Shown: positions 20,464-31,623, counted from the stretch's first letter. The stretch is DNA of 64,000 nucleotides from Phytophthora quininea (GCA_011947345.1 JAAVTG010000538.1:248001-312000), one strand, 5' to 3'. Program-made: numbers and translations. The notes: generated by a model from the sequence alone, not told the origin.

Positions 20464-21871
20464 TCAAAAGTCGTAAAGCCCGTCAGTCAACCGTGTCGGG
20501 ACAGTCTTGGGGAACCGATTTTGTAGCCAGCACGCAATATCAACATGACCAGCAGATACAGCCGCCTTGAACGTCTTGGTCGTACTCCCCACGGGACTGT
20601 TGGCGCACAGCCACGTTAATATCTCAAATTCGCCGTGCTCAGCTGCGATGTTGATTGCTTCCATCGAACGTGCGCTCTTCACATGTGTGTAGAGCCACTT
20701 GACCACTTTAAAGTGACCAATCTTCACTGCATGCTCGATTGCTGCTGTCGTGCATCCCTCAGGCCTATTGGTATGCAACCATCGAACCACAGACAAGTGT
20801 CCATAGGCAGCGGCGTCATCCATGACGTCTGTAGCGCGCCAAACACTGCAAAACGGAAGCTGCACTACGGTCACATTCAGGTTGCCATCAGCTAAAGCTA
20901 CAAGAACACTATATTTTGACGCCTAAGTATTCATATCGTGTGGCCCGGCTCGGTTTTCGATCGTACTCTTGGCGCAACCAGGAACACGCGACGACGCAGA
21001 ATCTAAACTCTGACACAACTGCAGCGACTCCAAACTGCCATGCCTCGCTGCCTCATGCATGACACAGTAGTCTGGAATGGAACATTTAGATTGCGGGTAG
21101 TGGTCCAGCAGCCGTTTCACACTGCTCAACTGGTTCTTGTGCACCGCACCAAGCAAAGCATCTCCGTAATTGAAGGCAACTCCTTGCTCATGAAAATACT
21201 GCATCACCTCGACGTGACCTCCTTCGGCAGCACGTGGTAAGCAGTCGCGCAAGATCGGCCTACTGTAGTTAAAACCTTGTCGCCCCGTTGGATGTTGTAG
21301 CAGCCACTGAATGATCGTGGCATTTCCTTTACTACATGCACTCCTCAATACATCGCTCCAGATGTCAGACCACCCGGGCTTTACAAAATACGAGCTGCAT
21401 TCGCCCGACACGCGCTTCAGCAGATCCAGACGACCAGCTTGAACTAAGTTTCGAATTTGCTGGGCCAACATCATCATTTTCCCGTTAGAGGTAACCAGCG
21501 TTTAGCATCCTCTCAATAAGCCCAGGACTTAGGCACAATTCCGCGAACTCCAGAACATCTCGACCAGCGGGACCAATCATCTCCGCAAGCTCAGCATCAC
21601 CGACAATTAATGCAGTTTTAAGAATCAATTGGATCACTCCTGTACTAAAGCGTCGAGAGTCAACAGATGCATGTTCCAATAGCCACCCGATGACGTACGA
21701 TCGTTGATTCCACACGGCATTCAGAACACTTCGTCCACCCCACTGGACAAAGAAGCCTACTTCAGAGTCTTGTCCTGTTTCTTCGAGCCTGAGCTGTCCG
21801 ACGTCGTGTTCCAATAAGAACTGGAGTACTGGTAGATGTCCCTTTCCAGCAGCGATCTCCACAGCTGCCAC
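20464..21871 (-). pseudogene. Ankyrin-repeat protein, broken
   Basis: On the minus strand the protein shows degenerate ankyrin units: EIAAGKGHLPVLQFLLEH, AAEGGHVEVMQYFHEQG, HEAARHGSLESLQLC, DAAAYGHLSVVRWL, EHAVKIGHFKVVKWLY and AVSAGHVDIACWLQNRFP. A frameshift near 21485 separates the first block, and an in-frame TAG at 20923-20925 interrupts the rest. The block after the stop continues in the same frame without loss of pattern. The N-terminus upstream of 21871 is not visible. It belongs to a multi-copy family; a second remnant lies at 55,612-56,266. Confidence 0.75.
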
Positions 21872-22199
21872 GTCTACTTCACTGCCTGGATCGCAGGAAG
21901 TGGTTTAGTGTACACCCTGATGGTCTTGTGCCTTTAGAAATGCCGTTGGAGTCCCAAATCTAGTCCAGCAGCTCCGTCGACTCGAACTGGCACGCGCAAC
22001 TGAGCGAGAGATTGCGGGGCGGGCCAGGAAACACGAGACGAGTCCTCCGAGGTGCTCCTGCAGGGCGGGTGCTGAATGGCGCAGCACAAGCGCCACATTC
22101 ATCAACGCCCAAGCCATCGAGTTTCTTTTTTAAAAATCGTTTTGAAGAATGGGTACACTGTTGTTGAAGGTAAAGAAGAAAAAACTTGTATTTGTTGTG

Positions 22200-22800
22200 T
22201 TTACCCTCCGGAGCTCCAGAGCTGGAAGGATTGCTGCCCGCGTCGCTGAAGGACCCAGTAATGCACCGCGTGGGGCGCGATCAAGTACGTGCCAATCGGC
22301 ACGCATTTCAACGAAGGCACCCAGGACGGCGAGCAAATCAAGGTCGCTAAGGCCCAGAACCACATTCAACGGCACCTAGGATTTTGCTCTGTTGATGCTC
22401 GAGATGGCCAGCAACTTCACGCCGGCGAACTTCCGAACGCCAACGACAAGGTCGCCAAGACTGGCGTCTGGGCTTCTGCCACTGGCTGGGGTGAAACTTC
22501 GTCCTCGAGCGGAACCGTGTACAAGCGGCTCAAAAGGTGAGCTTGGAGGTTTGGGACAGCCGGGGCTGTGCGAAGGTCTACAACATCGACAACACCATGG
22601 CGTGCACCGGCAGTGCCAAGAATCAGGAACCAAGACTCGTGCAGTGCAGTCCGGATGCGGGCGGCCCGCTGGTCATGGGACAGAAGAAGGGATCCGCTGA
22701 TGATTCATCAGTGATGATGTTACCATCGGTCTGTCGAGCTGGGGAAAGGGGTGCGGCAAAGACGGCATGCCGTTCGTGAGGGATTCACTGCGGTGCAACC
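22200..22800 (+). pseudogene. Trypsin-fold (S1) protein remnant, unit 1
   Basis: Read across several frames, the stretch gives YVPIGTHFNEGTQDGE, SATGWGETSSSSGTVYKRL, SRGCAKVYNIDNTMAC, DAGGPLV and GLSSWGKGCGKDGMPF, in the order of a chymotrypsin-fold domain. The catalytic GDSGGP box reads DAGGP, so the active Ser is Ala. That would suit a catalytically dead glucanase-inhibitor-like relative, but the frame shifts show a pseudogene in any case. The N-terminal part with the catalytic His is not visible. Confidence 0.72.
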
Positions 22801-22867
22801 ACGTCATGATCTGGAGTTGCTTGTTTCTTTCAAGAAGATGTGTCGAATGCTGCGTGAAGCTATTGGA

Positions 22868-22980
22868 GAACGTACTGGAAGCGGAACGAACGATCACAGA
22901 GCAGCAGATGTTGCACCGGGGACAAAGCGATGCACGTTGGTGCTGCAGCTTACAATCGCTGATCTGAAGCGGTCACTGGC
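22868..22980 (+). pseudogene. Scrap of the LRR-like family, unit 1
   Basis: The 113 bp around ACTGGAAGCGGAACGA match the family at about 37080-37205 and 32478-32605 (TGGAAGCGGAACGA, GGACA-CTGCGATG, GCAGATTTGGAAGCGGTCAC). The scrap runs directly into the tail of the cysteine-rich gene. Equivalent scraps are at 25970-26082 and 29072-29184. Confidence 0.6.
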
Positions 22981-23120
22981 TTCTCGACACTGCTGCGTAC
23001 GGCTGCACTGCCAGCTCCCAGCACGAAGTAGACTTTACCTTGAGGTGATGCCCTCTCGTCTCTCCGACTCCAACGGCGTCTTTAGGAAGCCTGTGTATTC
23101 GAGCAATACAAACGAATCAG
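22981..23120 (+). pseudogene. 3' end and trailer of the cysteine-rich gene, unit 1
   Basis: CTCGACACTGCTGCGTACGG and the following GCCAGCTCC correspond to the last codons of the gene ending at 16606 (LDTGVYGCVASSK), followed by matching trailer (CTCTCGTCT, AACGGCGTCTT, ATCAGTTTGT). Equivalents are at 26083-26222 and 29185-29324. Confidence 0.75.
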
Positions 23121-23655
23121 TTTGTACGAGTGGCAGTGTTGACGTTTCTTACAGCAAAAGCTCGAGTGCCCCGAGTTCTTAATGAAAACTAGCTACATGT
23201 ATCTGTTGGGTGGTCTTTTCGACATCTAGTGCGCGATGAAGGAACTATCCAGCACGATGAATACAACGGCTAGGAATTCCAACCACCAGGGTGCGTGCAG
23301 AACACAAGCTTGGAGTTTGTACGAACGCCGCCGCCAGCGTACTTGCACCCGAGTTGGTAGCAAACAGCATGGCTCATTTTACTGTTAAAGGTGTCAGTGC
23401 AGGATTCACTGAGTTGTGGCGTGACTCCGATCTGACAGCCAGCGCTGAGCACGGTACAGATGATCAGATGTTATCATGTGCATTGACAGTTTCTGGCGAA
23501 AACAGCCTTTAAATCCACAGATCCGCAGAGCTGGCGAACGATGTGCAATTCTTTGGATCGGAAACACGGTACAGCACTGTACGTTCAGGCTCCCGAGCCG
23601 AGGCATTCTCGAATTCGCCAACTACCACGTAAGCAACTCCACCAGCCTCGAACGT

Positions 23656-24915
23656 ATGAAGGTTATCGTCGGACTCGTCGGATTTGTTTTCGCTGTTGCC
23701 ACCGCCCGTATTGGAGAAGTCGAAGCTTTGGCGTTCAACATTTCGGACAACAACGGCAGCTTCCCCTACTTGGGGATCGGTCCTCAGATTTTCCCTTCAG
23801 AAACGGGTTCATCCTCCGGTTCATCCTCCGGTTCGTACGCTGGTCCATTGCCGTAGACGCCCAAGCCGTCTGGAAGAAAAGAAATATAGGTTGATTAACC
23901 AGTCGGATAAACCGTTTTTCTAGCCACGATCGTATACTACTTAGTCGTACTGCTTAGTTTCGTGGAATCCAAACGTGACTTGCTGGTGGCGTGTTTCGCG
24001 GCGCAGGTGGGTCAAAGCCTACCTTCTCCAGAACAGAGGTTACAATTTTGTCGTCAATCCCAAACTCCGTTGAATGGCGATGGATGAACAGACAGTGTCG
24101 TCGAAAAGAGGACGTCACATTTTGGACGCTTGGTACTTCAGCTGTAGTTTCACGGAATAGTACTAGTATGTCGTTTCTCAACCTCCACGTAGCATGGAAC
24201 GCGATCGCAGTGTGGACTCGCCACAGTAGCAGGACCACCTTTTGGTTCTGCCTCCACTCCCTATTCAGGTCTCGTGGTTTAGGGAAAATTAGCAATCGCC
24301 AATCCAACTCCGTCGTGAAAGCCTTATGCCATGGGGACCACAATGGGGCCCACATTTGCGTCAGAGCTGGGCACGAGAAGAAACAGTGCTCTACTGTTTC
24401 TATCGCAGCGCATGATCGTCTCACACACTGTTGAATCGTAGGATTTAACGACTTGAGGAAGAACAGCCTTGATCCGACAATGAGGTCTCCAAAGAACATT
24501 CTCAGCATCACATCGTGGACAACAGGAACAAGAAACTGGCGGAGGGCTAGTATCTATTGTAACGTAGTATGGGTCTGTTGTTGCGGACAGCCAAGCACTT
24601 TCATGGGGGTGGTTGCACGCATCTGTCAGGCCGCAAAAGTTTGTCCCAGTCTTGGGATTTTAGATTTGGGAAGAAACGAGATGTTTTTCCGACTGTCAGC
24701 CCAAATGCCGGCGGCATTGCACCTCGCGTTGCCACGCTTAAAAAGCCGTCTGGAAGTGCTGCGAGTTCCGTCGCCTGCGACCCGTCCTGTCCGACTGACA
24801 ACACCCCCGTGTGCGGCTCTGACGGCGTCACATACGGCAACTTGTGCAAGCTGAACCTCGCGAGCTGCAACAACCCGGATAAAAAATCACCAAGAAGGCG
24901 GACGGTCCATGCTAA
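23656..24915 (+). pseudogene. Kazal inhibitor gene split by a LINE, unit 1
   Basis: ATG 23656 gives a signal peptide (MKVIVGLVGFVFAVATARIG), a spacer with GIGPQIFPSETGSSSGS, and a TAG at 23854. After the 866-bp insertion the same gene resumes with ASSVACDPSCPTDNTPVCGS, YGNLCKLNLASCNNPD and a frame-shifted C-terminus. Cysteine spacing of the Kazal domain is C-x3-C-x7-C-x10-C-x6-C. A 14-bp target duplication marks the insertion. The in-frame TAG and the 3' frame shift show a dead gene. Confidence 0.82.
23877..24742 (-). mobile_element. LINE 3' fragment inserted in the Kazal gene, unit 1
   Basis: This 866-bp insertion is flanked by the direct repeat AAGCCGTCTGGAAG at 23863-23876 and 24743-24756. 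Its minus strand encodes a 185-residue open frame (24511-23954) with the C...C...H...C pattern CAAIETVEHCFFSCPALTQM, the zinc-finger-like region that follows reverse transcriptase in LINEs. The RT itself is missing, so the copy is 5'-truncated. Confidence 0.85.
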
Positions 24916-25301
24916 AGTCCGTCATTCGAATTGTGCCAGCTTGCCGTTGGAATAATGCTGCTGCGAGAATCTTTTGTACGTTTGGGGACTTATCTTGAGC
25001 GATCTATTGCGGGTCATTTGCATGCAGCAATGGTAAAGCCATTGCAAGTGCAGTCCGAGATCCATTCCAGCAGCTCCGTCGACTCGAACTGGCACGCGCA
25101 ACTGAGCGAGAGATTGCGGGGCGGGCCAGGAAACACGAGACGAGTCCTCCGAGGTGCTCCTGCAGGGCGGGTGCTGAATGGCGCAGCACAAGCGCCACAT
25201 TCATCAACGCCCAAGCCATCGAGTTTCTTTTTTAAAAATCGTTTTGAAGAATGGGTACACTGTTGTTGAAGGTAAAGAAGAAAAAACTTGTATTTGTTGT
25301 G

Positions 25302-25902
25302 TTTACCCTCCGGAGCTCCAGAGCTGGAAGGATTGCTGCCCGCGTCGCTGAAGGACCCAGTAATGCACCGCGTGGGGCGCGATCAAGTACGTGCCAATCG
25401 GCACGCATTTCAACGAAGGCACCCAGGACGGCGAGCAAATCAAGGTCGCTAAGGCCCAGAACCACATTCAACGGCACCTAGGATTTTGCTCTGTTGATGC
25501 TCGAGATGGCCAGCAACTTCACGCCGGCGAACTTCCGAACGCCAACGACAAGGTCGCCAAGACTGGCGTCTGGGCTTCTGCCACTGGCTGGGGTGAAACT
25601 TCGTCCTCGAGCGGAACCGTGTACAAGCGGCTCAAAAGGTGAGCTTGGAGGTTTGGGACAGCCGGGGCTGTGCGAAGGTCTACAACATCGACAACACCAT
25701 GGCGTGCGCCGGCAGTGCCAAGAATCAGGAACCAAGACTCGTGCAGTGCAGTCCGGATGCGGGCGGCCCGCTGGTCATGGGACAGAAGAAGGGATCCGCT
25801 GATGATTCATCAGTGATGATGTTACCATCGGTCTGTCGAGCTGGGGAAAGGGGTGCGGCAAAGACGGCATGCCGTTCGTGAGGGATTCACTGCGGTGCAA
25901 CC
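25302..25902 (+). pseudogene. Trypsin-fold (S1) protein remnant, unit 2
   Basis: Near-identical to the unit 1 copy, with the same frame breaks and the same DAGGP box. NTMACAG is read here where unit 1 has NTMACTG. Confidence 0.72.
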
Positions 25903-26757
25903 ACGTCATGATCTGGAGTTGCTTGTTTCTTTCAAGAAGATGTGTCGAATGCTGCGTGAAGCTATTGGAGAACGTACTGGAAGCGGAACGAACGATCACA
26001 GAGCAGCAGATGTTGCACCGGGGACAAAGCGATGCACGTTGGTGCTGCAGCTTACAATCGCTGATCTGAAGCGGTCACTGGCTTCTCGACACTGCTGCGT
26101 ACGGCTGCACTGCCAGCTCCCAGCACGAAGTAGACTTTACCTTGAGGTGATGCCCTCTCGTCTCTCCGACTCCAACGGCGTCTTTAGGAAGCCTGTGTAT
26201 TCGAGCAATACAAACGAATCAGTTTGTACGAGTGGCAGTGTTGACGTTTCTTACAGCAAAAGCTCGAGTGCCCCGAGTTCTTAATGAAAACTAGCTACAT
26301 GTATCTGTTGGGTGGTCTTTTCGACATCTAGTGCGCGATGAAGGAACTATCCAGCACGATGAATACAACGGCTAGGAATTCCAACCACCAGGGTGCGTGC
26401 AGAACACAAGCTTGGAGTTTGTACGAACGCCGCCGCCAGCGTACTTGCACCCGAGTTGGTAGCAAACAGCATGGCTCATTTTACTGTTAAAGGTGTCAGT
26501 GCAGGATTCACTGAGTTGTGGCGTGACTCCGATCTGACAGCCAGCGCTGAGCACGGTACAGATGATCAGATGTTATCATGTGCATTGACAGTTTCTGGCG
26601 AAAACAGCCTTTAAATCCACAGATCCGCAGAGCTGGCGAACGATGTGCAATTCTTTGGATCGGAAACACGGTACAGCACTGTACGTTCAGGCTCCCGAGC
26701 CGAGGCATTCTCGAATTCGCCAACTACCACGTAAGCAACTCCACCAGCCTCGAACGT

Positions 26758-28016
26758 ATGAAGGTTATCGTCGGACTCGTCGGATTTGTTTTCGCTGTTG
26801 CCACCGCCCGTATTGGAGAAGTCGAAGCTTTGGCGTTCAACATTTCGGACAACAACGGCAGCTTCCCTACTTGGGGATCGGTCCTCAGATTTTCCCTTCA
26901 GAAACGGGTTCATCCTCCGGTTCATCCTCCGGTTCGTACGCTGGTCCATTGCCGTAGACGCCCAAGCCGTCTGGAAGAAAAGAAATATAGGTTGATTAAC
27001 CAGTCGGATAAACCGTTTTTCTAGCCACGATCGTATACTACTTAGTCGTACTGCTTAGTTTCGTGGAATCCAAACGTGACTTGCTGGTGGCGTGTTTCGC
27101 GGCGCAGGTGGGTCAAAGCCTACCTTCTCCAGAACAGAGGTTACAATTTTGTCGTCAATCCCAAACTCCGTTGAATGGCGATGGATGAACAGACAGTGTC
27201 GTCGAAAAGAGGACGTCACATTTTGGACGCTTGGTACTTCAGCTGTAGTTTCACGGAATAGTACTAGTATGTCGTTTCTCAACCTCCACGTAGCATGGAA
27301 CGCAATCGCAGTGTGGACTCGCCACAGTAGCAGGACCACCTTTTGGTTCTGCCTCCACTCCCTATTCAGGTCTCGTGGTTTAGGGAAAATTAGCAATCGC
27401 CAATCCAACTCCGTCGTGAAAGCCTTATGCCATGGGGACCACAATGGGGCCCACATTTGCGTCAGAGCTGGGCACGAGAAGAAACAGTGCTCTACTGTTT
27501 TTATCGCAGCGCATGATCGTCTCACACACTGTTGAATCGTAGGATTTAACGACTTGAGGAAGAACAGCCTTGATCCGACAATGAGGTCTCCAAAGAACAT
27601 TCTCAGCATCACATCGTGGACAACAGGAACAAGAAACTGGCGGAGGGCTAGTATCTATTGTAACGTAGTATGGGTCTGTTGTTGCGGACAGCCAAGCACT
27701 TTCATGGGGGTGGTTGCACGCATCTGTCAGGCCGCAAAAGTTTGTCCCAGTCTTGGGATTTTAGATTTGGGAAGAAACGAGATGTTTTTCCGACTGTCAG
27801 CCCAAATGCCGGCGGCATTGCACCTCGCGTTGCCACGCTTAAAAAGCCGTCTGGAAGTGCTGCGAGTTCCGTCGCCTGCGACCCGTCCTGTCCGACTGAC
27901 AACACCCCCGTGTGCGGCTCTGACGGCGTCACATACGGCAACTTGTGCAAGCTGAACCTCGCGAGCTGCAACAACCCGGATAAAAAATCACCAAGAAGGC
28001 GGACGGTCCATGCTAA
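26758..28016 (+). pseudogene. Kazal inhibitor gene split by a LINE, unit 2
   Basis: As in unit 1, but a C run shorter by one base (about 26867) shifts the frame after GSFP. The Kazal domain is again separated by the LINE. Confidence 0.82.
26978..27843 (-). mobile_element. LINE 3' fragment, unit 2
   Basis: The same insertion with the same flanking repeats (26964-26977 and 27844-27857). The 185-residue frame (27612-27055) is kept with one substitution (AIKTVEHC). Confidence 0.85.
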
Positions 28017-28403
28017 AGTCCGTCATTCGAATTGTGCCAGCTTGCCGTTGGAATAATGCTGCTGCGAGAATCTTTTGTACGTTTGGGGACTTATCTTGAG
28101 CGATCTATTGCGGGTCATTTGCATGCAGCAATGGTAAAGCCATTGCAAGTGCAGTCCGAGATCCATTCCAGCAGCTCCGTCGACTCGAACTGGCACGCGC
28201 AACTGAGCGAGAGATTGCGGGGCGGGCCAGGAAACACGAGACGAGTCCTCCGAGGTGCTCCTGCAGGGCGGGTGCTGAATGGCGCAGCACAAGCGCCACA
28301 TTCATCAACGCCCAAGCCATCGAGTTTCTTTTTTAAAAAATCGTTTTGAAGAATGGGTACACTGTTGTTGAAGGTAAAGAAGAAAAAACTTGTATTTGTT
28401 GTG

Positions 28404-29004
28404 TTTACCCTCCGGAGCTCCAGAGCTGGAAGGATTGCTGCCCGCGTCGCTGAAGGACCCAGTAATGCACCGCGTGGGGCGCGATCAAGTACGTGCCAAT
28501 CGGCACGCATTTCAACGAAGGCACCCAGGACGGCGAGCAAATCAAGGTCGCTAAGGCCCAGAACCACATTCAACGGCACCTAGGATTTTGCTCTGTTGAT
28601 GCTCGAGATGGCCAGCAACTTCACGCCGGCGAACTTCCGAACGCCAACGACAAGGTCGCCAAGACTGGCGTCTGGGCTTCTGCCACTGGCTGGGGTGAAA
28701 CTTCGTCCTCGAGCGGAACCGTGTACAAGCGGCTCAAAAGGTGAGCTTGGAGGTTTGGGACAGCCGGGGCTGTGCGAAGGTCTACAACATCGACAACACC
28801 ATGGCGTGCGCCGGCAGTGCCAAGAATCAGGAACCAAGACTCGTGCAGTGCAGTCCGGATGCGGGCGGCCCGCTGGTCATGGGACAGAAGAAGGGATCCG
28901 CTGATGATTCATCAGTGATGATGTTACCATCGGTCTGTCGAGCTGGGGAAAGGGGTGCGGCAAAGACGGCATGCCGTTCGTGAGGGATTCACTGCGGTGC
29001 AACC
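28404..29004 (+). pseudogene. Trypsin-fold (S1) protein remnant, unit 3
   Basis: Near-identical to the unit 2 copy, with the same breaks. Confidence 0.72.
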
Positions 29005-29860
29005 ACGTCATGATCTGGAGTTGCTTGTTTCTTTCAAGAAGATGTGTCGAATGCTGCGTGAAGCTATTGGAGAACGTACTGGAAGCGGAACGAACGATCA
29101 CAGAGCAGCAGATGTTGCACCGGGGACAAAGCGATGCACGTTGGTGCTGCAGCTTACAATCGCTGATCTGAAGCGGTCACTGGCTTCTCGACACTGCTGC
29201 GTACGGCTGCACTGCCAGCTCCCAGCACGAAGTAGACTTTACCTTGAGGTGATGCCCTCTCGTCTCTCCGACTCCAACGGCGTCTTTAGGAAGCCTGTGT
29301 ATTCGAGCAATACAAACGAATCAGTTTGTACGAGTGGCAGTGTTGACGTTTCTTACAGCAAAAAGCTCGAGTGCCCCGAGTTCTTAATGAAAACTAGCTA
29401 CATGTATCTGTTGGGTGGTCTTTTCGACATCTAGTGCGCGATGAAGGAACTATCCAGCACGATGAATACAACGGCTAGGAATTCCAACCACCAGGGTGCG
29501 TGCAGAACACAAGCTTGGAGTTTGTACGAACGCCGCCGCCAGCGTACTTGCACCCGAGTTGGTAGCAAACAGCATGGCTCATTTTACTGTTAAAGGTGTC
29601 AGTGCAGGATTCACTGAGTTGTGGCGTGACTCCGATCTGACAGCCAGCGCTGAGCACGGTACAGATGATCAGATGTTATCATGTGCATTGACAGTTTCTG
29701 GCGAAAACAGCCTTTAAATCCACAGATCCGCAGAGCTGGCGAACGATGTGCAATTCTTTGGATCGGAAACACGGTACAGCACTGTACGTTCAGGCTCCCG
29801 AGCCGAGGCATTCTCGAATTCGCCAACTACCACGTAAGCAACTCCACCAGCCTCGAACGT

Positions 29861-31117
29861 ATGAAGGTTATCGTCGGACTCGTCGGATTTGTTTTCGCTG
29901 TTGCCACCGCCCGTATTGGAGAAGTCGAAGCTTTGGCGTTCAACATTTCGGACAACAACGGCAGCTTCCCTACTTGGGGATCGGTCCTCAGATTTTCCCT
30001 TCAGAAACGGGTTCATCCTCCGGTTCATCCTCCGGTTCGTACGCTGGTCCATTGCCGTAGACGCCCAAGCCGTCTGGAAGAAAAGAAATATAGGTTGATT
30101 AACCAGTCGGATAAACCGTTTTTCTAGCCACGATCGTATACTACTTAGTCGTACTGCTTAGTTTCGTGGAATCCAAACGTGACTTGCTGGTGGCGTGTTT
30201 CGCGGCGCAGGTGGGTCAAAGCCTACCTTCTCCAGAACAGAGGTTACAATTTTGTCGTCAATCCCAAACTCCGTTGAATGGCGATGGATGAACAGACAGT
30301 GTCGTCGAAAAGAGGACGTCACATTTTGGACGCTTGGTACTTCAGCTGTAGTTTCACGGAATAGTACTAGTATGTCGTTTCTCAACCTCCACGTAGCATG
30401 GAACGCGATCGCAGTGTGGACTCGCCACAGTAGCAGGACCACCTTTTGGTTCTGCCTCCACTCCCTATTCAGGTCTCGTGGTTTAGGGAAAATTAGCAAT
30501 CGCCAATCCAACTCCGTCGTGAAAGCCTTATGCCATGGGGACCACAATGGGGCCCACATTTGCGTCAGAGCTGGGCACGAGAAGAAACAGTGCTCTACTG
30601 TTTCTATCGCAGCGCATGATCGTCTCACACACTGTTGAATCGTAGGATTTAACGACTTGAGGAAGAACAGCCTTGATCCGACAATGAGGTCTCCAAAGAA
30701 CATTCTCAGCATCACATCGTGGACAACAGGAACAAGAAACTGGCGGAGGGCTAGTATCTATTGTAACGTAGTATGGGTCTGTTGTTGCGGACAGCCAAGC
30801 ACTTTCATGGGGGTGGTTGCACGCATCTGTCAGGCCGCAAAAGTTTGTCCCAGTCTTGGGATTTTAGATTTGGGAAGAAACGAGATGTTTTTCCGACTGT
30901 CAGCCCAAATGCCGGCGGCATTGCACCTCGCGTTGCCACGCTTAAAAGCCGTCTGGAAGTGCTGCGAGTTCCGTCGCCTGCGACCCGTCCTGTCCGACTG
31001 ACAACACCCCCGTGTGCGGCTCTGACGGCGTCACATACGGCAACTTGTGCAAGCTGAACCTCGCGAGCTGCAACAACCCGGATAAAAATCACCAAGAAGG
31101 CGGACGGTCCATGCTAA
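29861..31117 (+). pseudogene. Kazal inhibitor gene split by a LINE, unit 3
   Basis: As in unit 2. Two A runs (about 30944 and 31085) are one base shorter, so the C-terminus is read in another frame. Confidence 0.82.
30081..30945 (-). mobile_element. LINE 3' fragment, unit 3
   Basis: The same insertion with flanking repeats at 30067-30080 and 30946-30959. The 185-residue frame (30715-30158) is intact. Confidence 0.85.
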
Positions 31118-31215
31118 AGTCCGTCATTCGAATTGTGCCAGCTTGCCGTTGGAATAATGCTGCTGCGAGAATCTTTTGTACGTTTGGGGACTTATCTTGA
31201 GCGATCTATTGCGGG

Positions 31216-31593
31216 TCATTTGCATGCAGCAATGGTAAAGCCATTGCAAGTGCAGTCCGAGATCCATTCCAGCAGCTCCGTCGACTCGAACTGGCACGCG
31301 CAACTGAGCGAGAGATTGCGGGGCGGGCCAGGAAACACGAGACAAACCAATTGGGAGTCTCCTCCGGAGCAAATGTTGTCGCAACTGGCAGGTTCGCCCA
31401 TGGTGTCGGAGTAGCCCTTGAAAAGCGAGTCCGATGTGGATTTGTTCATTGGCACTTCAGGGCCAGGACCAAACCCCGGAGCTTCGTCGCTGGAAGAGGT
31501 GCCGGCAGGACGCAGCCCTTCGTTGATTTCACTGTCAGCGTGGACACTGCTGGCAGCAATTGCAACGGCGACAATGGCGAGGGTGAACTTCAT
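31216..31593 (-). CDS. Chimeric secreted protein: Kazal-gene N-terminus fused to array sequence
   Basis: ATG 31593 gives a signal peptide (MKFTLAIVAVAIAASSVHA), then FGPGPEV, NKSTSDSLFKGYSD and GEPASCDNICSGGDS, the start of a Kazal domain as in the gene at 60,115. At 31343 the reading passes into the partial array unit, and the remaining 43 residues (CLVFPGPPRNLSLSCACQFE and on) are antisense array sequence. The Kazal domain is therefore lost after its second cysteine. The 125-residue frame is open and new cysteines are present. It could be expressed as a novel peptide or be a relic. Confidence 0.65.
   Translation of the reverse strand: MKFTLAIVAVAIAASSVHADSEINEGLRPAGTSSSDEAPGFGPGPEVPMNKSTSDSLFKGYSDTMGEPASCDNICSGGDSQLVCLVFPGPPRNLSLSCACQFESTELLEWISDCTCNGFTIAACK
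31268..31343 (+). repeat. Partial fourth array unit
   Basis: It matches the first 76 bp of the unit and ends at GAAACACGAGAC. Beyond it the sequence belongs to a different Kazal gene, so this is the array breakpoint. Confidence 0.9.
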
Positions 31594-31623
31594 CGTGTTG
31601 GGGTGGAGCGCTGAGGACGTGAC

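Larger units (their letters stand above)
21964..25065 (+). repeat. Array unit 1
   Basis: In order it holds a trypsin-fold pseudogene, an LRR-family scrap, the tail of the cysteine-rich gene, and a Kazal gene split by a LINE. It differs from units 2 and 3 by CCCC rather than CCC at about 23764. Confidence 0.93.
25066..28166 (+). repeat. Array unit 2
   Basis: Same content as unit 1. It differs at single bases, such as GAACGCAATCGC at about 27299 where units 1 and 3 read GAACGCGATCGC. Confidence 0.93.
28167..31267 (+). repeat. Array unit 3
   Basis: Same content as units 1 and 2. Run-length differences occur at 28336 (one more A), 29360 (one more A) and 30944 (one fewer A). Confidence 0.93.
21964..31343 (+). 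repeat. Tandem array: three 3.1-kb units plus a 76-bp partial unit
   Basis: Units start at the same word (TCCAGCAGCTCCGTCGACTC) at 21964, 25066, 28167 and 31268, a period of 3101-3102 bp. Copies differ by only a handful of substitutions (for example 22606 versus 25708) and by one-base run-length changes. The amplification is therefore very recent, or is kept uniform by conversion. The array stops abruptly at 31343 inside a secreted Kazal gene on the minus strand. Confidence 0.95.

Noticed and set aside
22149..22379. Open frames on both strands over 22,149-22,375 and their copies in units 2 and 3
   Set aside because: They are frame-shifted pieces of the trypsin-fold remnant and its antisense; the repeat makes them look conserved.
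21964..31343. CRISPR-like reading of the repeat array
   Set aside because: Unit length is 3.1 kb with gene fragments and no short spaced repeats; eukaryotic tandem duplication.
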